Source: a bacterium (lineage in GTDB: Bacteria > Patescibacteriota > Saccharimonadia > UBA4664). From it: a stretch of DNA of 14,473 nt. The notes beneath the pieces were generated by a model. It had not been told where the DNA came from, did not search any database, and was given only the letters and a program-made list of their open reading frames with translations. The stretch spans positions 1-14,473 of the forward strand of contig DAIDKY010000016.1 in assembly GCA_027449805.1 (NCBI GenBank). The letters are read 5' to 3'. The translations under genes and the position numbers were made by a program. Positions 13,077 to 14,473 of the stretch are shown piece by piece (the stretch's first letter is position 1; every line of letters starts with the position of its first letter).

Positions 13077-13688
13077 ATGAATGCAGACCTCATCGAAGAA
13101 GTCATCGCCACCGGTTCGGCCTTCGTCCCGGATGCGCTAGGTGTCAGCTGGATCGATGCTATTCGCGCCGATATCAACCGTATCGAGTGGGCACCTCAAT
13201 ATAAGGAGCAAAACCCATGGCTCCAATACGAGGATGCCAAGATCGGTCCCGATGATCCATTTCCAGCGATCAATCGACTTCGATTACAACTCGAGAGCCA
13301 AATCCGTGCCCTAATGACGATTTGGCCGTGCCTGCGGGCCTACCGAGCCAACGATGTAACGGCCCAGCACTATCGTGACGAGCACGACGGCATCGGGACT
13401 CACTGCGATTACAGCTTGGATCGCCTCCTCATCGCCGTCTACACCGTTCGCGGCCACGGGCCGTTTGAGATCATGACGGCACGCGAGGGCGGAACCATAG
13501 CACGTACCTATGAGACCCAACCAGGTAGTCTCAACCTGCTCTGGGCGCCCGATCTCGTTCACTGTGATCGTGCTCGGCGGCCGCCTCATCGAATCCTCAG
13601 ACCACAAGATAATCGGACCTCGATAACCTATCGCTACACCATCGGGACAAAGCAGTTTCCCGGCGAATGGCGGCCTTACTTTATCTAG
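13077..13688 (+). CDS. 2OG-Fe(II) oxygenase-like protein
   Basis: 203 residues with the jelly-roll (DSBH) dioxygenase pattern: THCDY gives the HxD iron pair His109 and Asp111. GSLNLLWAPDLVHC is the strand before the distal ligand. His171 in PPHRI is followed 9 residues later by Arg180 in DNRTSITYRY, the usual spacing between the third iron ligand and the 2-oxoglutarate-binding Arg. His162 is an alternative third ligand. The N-terminal 90 residues are helical and unassigned. Substrate unknown: small-molecule, protein or nucleic-acid hydroxylation are all possible. The ATG is supported by AAAGGAG, 6 nt upstream. The gene follows its structured leader with a terminator, so expression is probably conditional, and a strong terminator comes right after the stop. 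Confidence 0.68.
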   Translation: MNADLIEEVIATGSAFVPDALGVSWIDAIRADINRIEWAPQYKEQNPWLQYEDAKIGPDDPFPAINRLRLQLESQIRALMTIWPCLRAYRANDVTAQHYRDEHDGIGTHCDYSLDRLLIAVYTVRGHGPFEIMTAREGGTIARTYETQPGSLNLLWAPDLVHCDRARRPPHRILRPQDNRTSITYRYTIGTKQFPGEWRPYFI

Positions 13689-13714
13689 CCTTGATCCAAA
13701 ATCAGGGCTTTTTT
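13687..13714 (+). terminator. Terminator of the oxygenase gene
   Basis: AGCCTTGAT (13687-13695) pairs with ATCAGGGCT (13701-13709) with one G-T pair, loop 5 nt, then T residues from 13709 to 13714. It begins inside the stop codon. Confidence 0.85.
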
Positions 13715-13716
13715 AT

Positions 13717-13744
13717 ATAAGAAAACGACCACCGAAGTGGCCGT
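13717..13744 (-). terminator. UUCG-loop terminator of the minus-strand membrane gene
   Basis: On the minus strand ACGGCCAC, loop TTCG, GTGGTCGT form an 8-bp stem (one G-T pair) closed by a C(UUCG)G tetraloop, followed by TTTTCTTAT. It lies 23 nt after the stop of the -1 frame (13767), not close after the 0-frame stop (13880). Confidence 0.75.
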
Positions 13745-13766
13745 AGGCGATACCCGAATCGACGAC

Positions 13767-13885
13767 TCAGATTTCGCAGGTTTTGCCGATTTCATTGAAA
13801 CCGGCGGAGATTGGGATGCTCAGTACGACAAGGAGAAGAACGACCAGAATTGCTCCGTTCCTCAGGCGATGCTTGCGCTTTATTG
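13767..13885 (-). CDS. -1 frame continuation of the membrane gene, adding a fifth helix
   Basis: After the slippery site the -1 frame reads about 39 more codons to a UGA. A basic stretch (TIKRKHRLRN) is followed by one strongly hydrophobic helix (GAILVVLLLVVLSIPISAGF) and a short tail (NEIGKTCEI). No ATG, GTG or TTG precedes the helix in this frame closer than a TTG 115 nt inside the upstream gene, so independent initiation is unlikely. Joined to the 0 frame it gives a 182-residue protein with five membrane helices. It could be made by programmed -1 frameshifting, or be separated from the main ORF by a one-base mutation or assembly error in the G5/A4 run. Confidence 0.45.
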
Positions 13886-14314
13886 TTTTCCCCCTTTGCT
13901 CCTTGATGCCCCATCCGGCAACCAGACATTGGTAATGAGGACGGTGATCGTGGTGATGAATGTGGCTACGCACAAGACACCCCAGAGGTCCCAACCGCTC
14001 CTACCGATCACGCCCAACACAAGGGCCCAGACGAAGGCGAACAACCAAAGGACGATCATTGAGACGTAGCCATAAATTTCGTATCCAGACTCGTCCTGAT
14101 CATGAATACCCAGGGAAATGACGAAGAACACCCCGCAAACGACTGACAGGAGCAAACCGCCTAGTCCAAGGACGACCCACCTAAGGGTCAGGAAAGGGAA
14201 AGCCACGACCACGGCACTGACGAAGGTCGCTGTGGCCGGCAGAACGACCGGCCACTTTGGATAATTCGACAGCTGCTCGTTCGTATCCACGAGCTGAGAC
14301 AATTCGGTTGTCAC
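13880..14314 (-). CDS. Four-helix membrane protein of unknown function (0-frame product)
   Basis: 144 residues. A hydrophilic N-terminus (about 20) is followed by helices at about 22-44 (VVLPATATFVSAVVVAFPFL), 46-68 (WVVLGLGGLLLSVVCGVFFV), 82-104 (VSMIVLWLFAFVWALVLGVI) and 108-130 (LWGVLCVATFITTITVLITN). An acidic loop (HDQDESGYEIYG) lies between helices 2 and 3. Helices come in two tight pairs. The start is GTG at 14314 with GGGGGG 7 nt upstream. TTTGCA-N17-TACAAT at 14355-14383 is the promoter. The frame ends in GGKQ-stop directly after a slippery heptamer. No family recognised. The gene is convergent with the oxygenase gene and the two terminators sit side by side between them. Confidence 0.6.
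   Translation of the reverse strand: MTTELSQLVDTNEQLSNYPKWPVVLPATATFVSAVVVAFPFLTLRWVVLGLGGLLLSVVCGVFFVISLGIHDQDESGYEIYGYVSMIVLWLFAFVWALVLGVIGRSGWDLWGVLCVATFITTITVLITNVWLPDGASRSKGGKQ
13886..13904 (-). promoter_or_regulatory. Candidate -1 ribosomal frameshift signal
   Basis: Reading the minus strand: SD-like AAGGAG (13899-13904), 6 nt, then heptamer G_GGA_AAA (13892-13886) in the 0 frame, then CAA and the UAA stop. X_XXY_YYZ sites with an upstream SD element are the bacterial arrangement known from dnaX, where the gap is about 10 nt. A 7-bp stem (AGGAACG with CGTTCTT) may form further downstream. Not proven. Confidence 0.45.
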
Positions 14315-14354
14315 GGTACTACCCCCCTAGGGCAAGAGAAACTGAACAAGGCCA

Positions 14355-14383
14355 ATTGTAAATCAAATAAGCAATAATGCAAA
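14355..14383 (-). promoter_or_regulatory. Promoter of the membrane-protein gene
   Basis: On the minus strand TTTGCA (14378-14383), 17-nt spacer, TACAAT (14355-14360). Expected start near 14348, with a leader of about 34 nt that includes the GGGGGG ribosome site. Confidence 0.5.
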
Positions 14384-14391
14384 CAGACATG

Positions 14392-14418
14392 AAAAACCCT
14401 CCACCTATCTGTGGAGGG
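14392..14418 (-). terminator. Terminator of a minus-strand gene lying beyond the right edge
   Basis: CCCTCCAC and GTGGAGGG pair perfectly (8 bp, 6-nt loop), followed on the minus strand by five T residues (14396-14392). The remaining 55 bases to the edge hold no gene I can name. One minus-strand frame ends at a UGA at 14456-14458, which would suit the end of that gene. Confidence 0.7.
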
Positions 14419-14473
14419 CAACCCATCATTACGTAAGAACTCCTTGGCTTTTGGGTCACCAGCAGCGGCTTTC

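Noticed and set aside
14315..14473. Minus-strand open frame from the right edge reading KAAAGDPKAKEFLRND
   Set aside because: It looks protein-like for 16 residues but then runs through the terminator hairpin and the promoter of the membrane gene; the gene it may belong to cannot be judged from 55 bases.
1..14473. CRISPR array, insertion sequence or integrase
   Set aside because: No regularly spaced repeats, terminal inverted repeats, transposase or recombinase motifs were seen in the window.

Overview
This window looks like chromosomal DNA from a small-genome bacterium. It is GC-rich by eye, has very short intergenic gaps, has several stop/start overlaps, and shows few strong Shine-Dalgarno (SD) sites inside its operons. 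Compact single-copy housekeeping genes, trimmed or altered versions of normally invariant proteins and many unassignable small ORFs suggest Patescibacteria (CPR), perhaps Saccharibacteria. That is an inference and no marker was searched. UGA ends at least two ordinary genes (the C39-like protein and the 2-TM protein), so UGA is not recoded as glycine or tryptophan here.

Left part (1-9118, all minus strand). The first operon is DUF177 - rpmF - nusB - Nudix - rnc - smc. It reads leftwards from a promoter at 4771-4799 and links ribosome assembly, rRNA transcription and processing, and chromosome folding. The smc gene runs off the left edge and appears to lack the hinge domain. A second operon is murF - C39-like papain-fold protein - leuS. 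It also reads leftwards, and leuS seems to have its own promoter overlapping its annotated start. murA (plus strand) diverges from murF. In both of these genes, and in leuS, a -10 box sits exactly 7 nt before an ATG, as expected for leaderless mRNAs. MurA has Asp where the catalytic Cys is usual, and MurF lacks its N-terminal UDP-binding domain.

Middle part (10480-12460, minus strand). This is an accessory-looking block of four small genes: a stand-alone protein with two RNA polymerase alpha-CTD-like domains, a 68-residue orphan, a YGS-repeat protein and a two-helix membrane protein whose gene overlaps it. The block is bounded on the right by tRNA-like debris (a T-arm next to a D-arm), which could be an old integration scar.

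Right part (12459-14473). A 60-residue membrane protein and tRNA-Ala(GGC) read leftwards into a strong terminator. Back to back with them, a plus-strand extended -10 promoter drives a structured leader of about 130 nt. The leader holds a possible 20-codon peptide ORF and an intrinsic terminator, and is followed by a 2OG-Fe(II) oxygenase-like gene. Convergent to it is a multi-pass membrane protein gene. Its reading frame ends just after a G_GGA_AAA slippery heptamer with an SD-like element upstream, and the -1 frame adds one more membrane helix before a UUCG-loop terminator. This is the best candidate for programmed frameshifting in the window.
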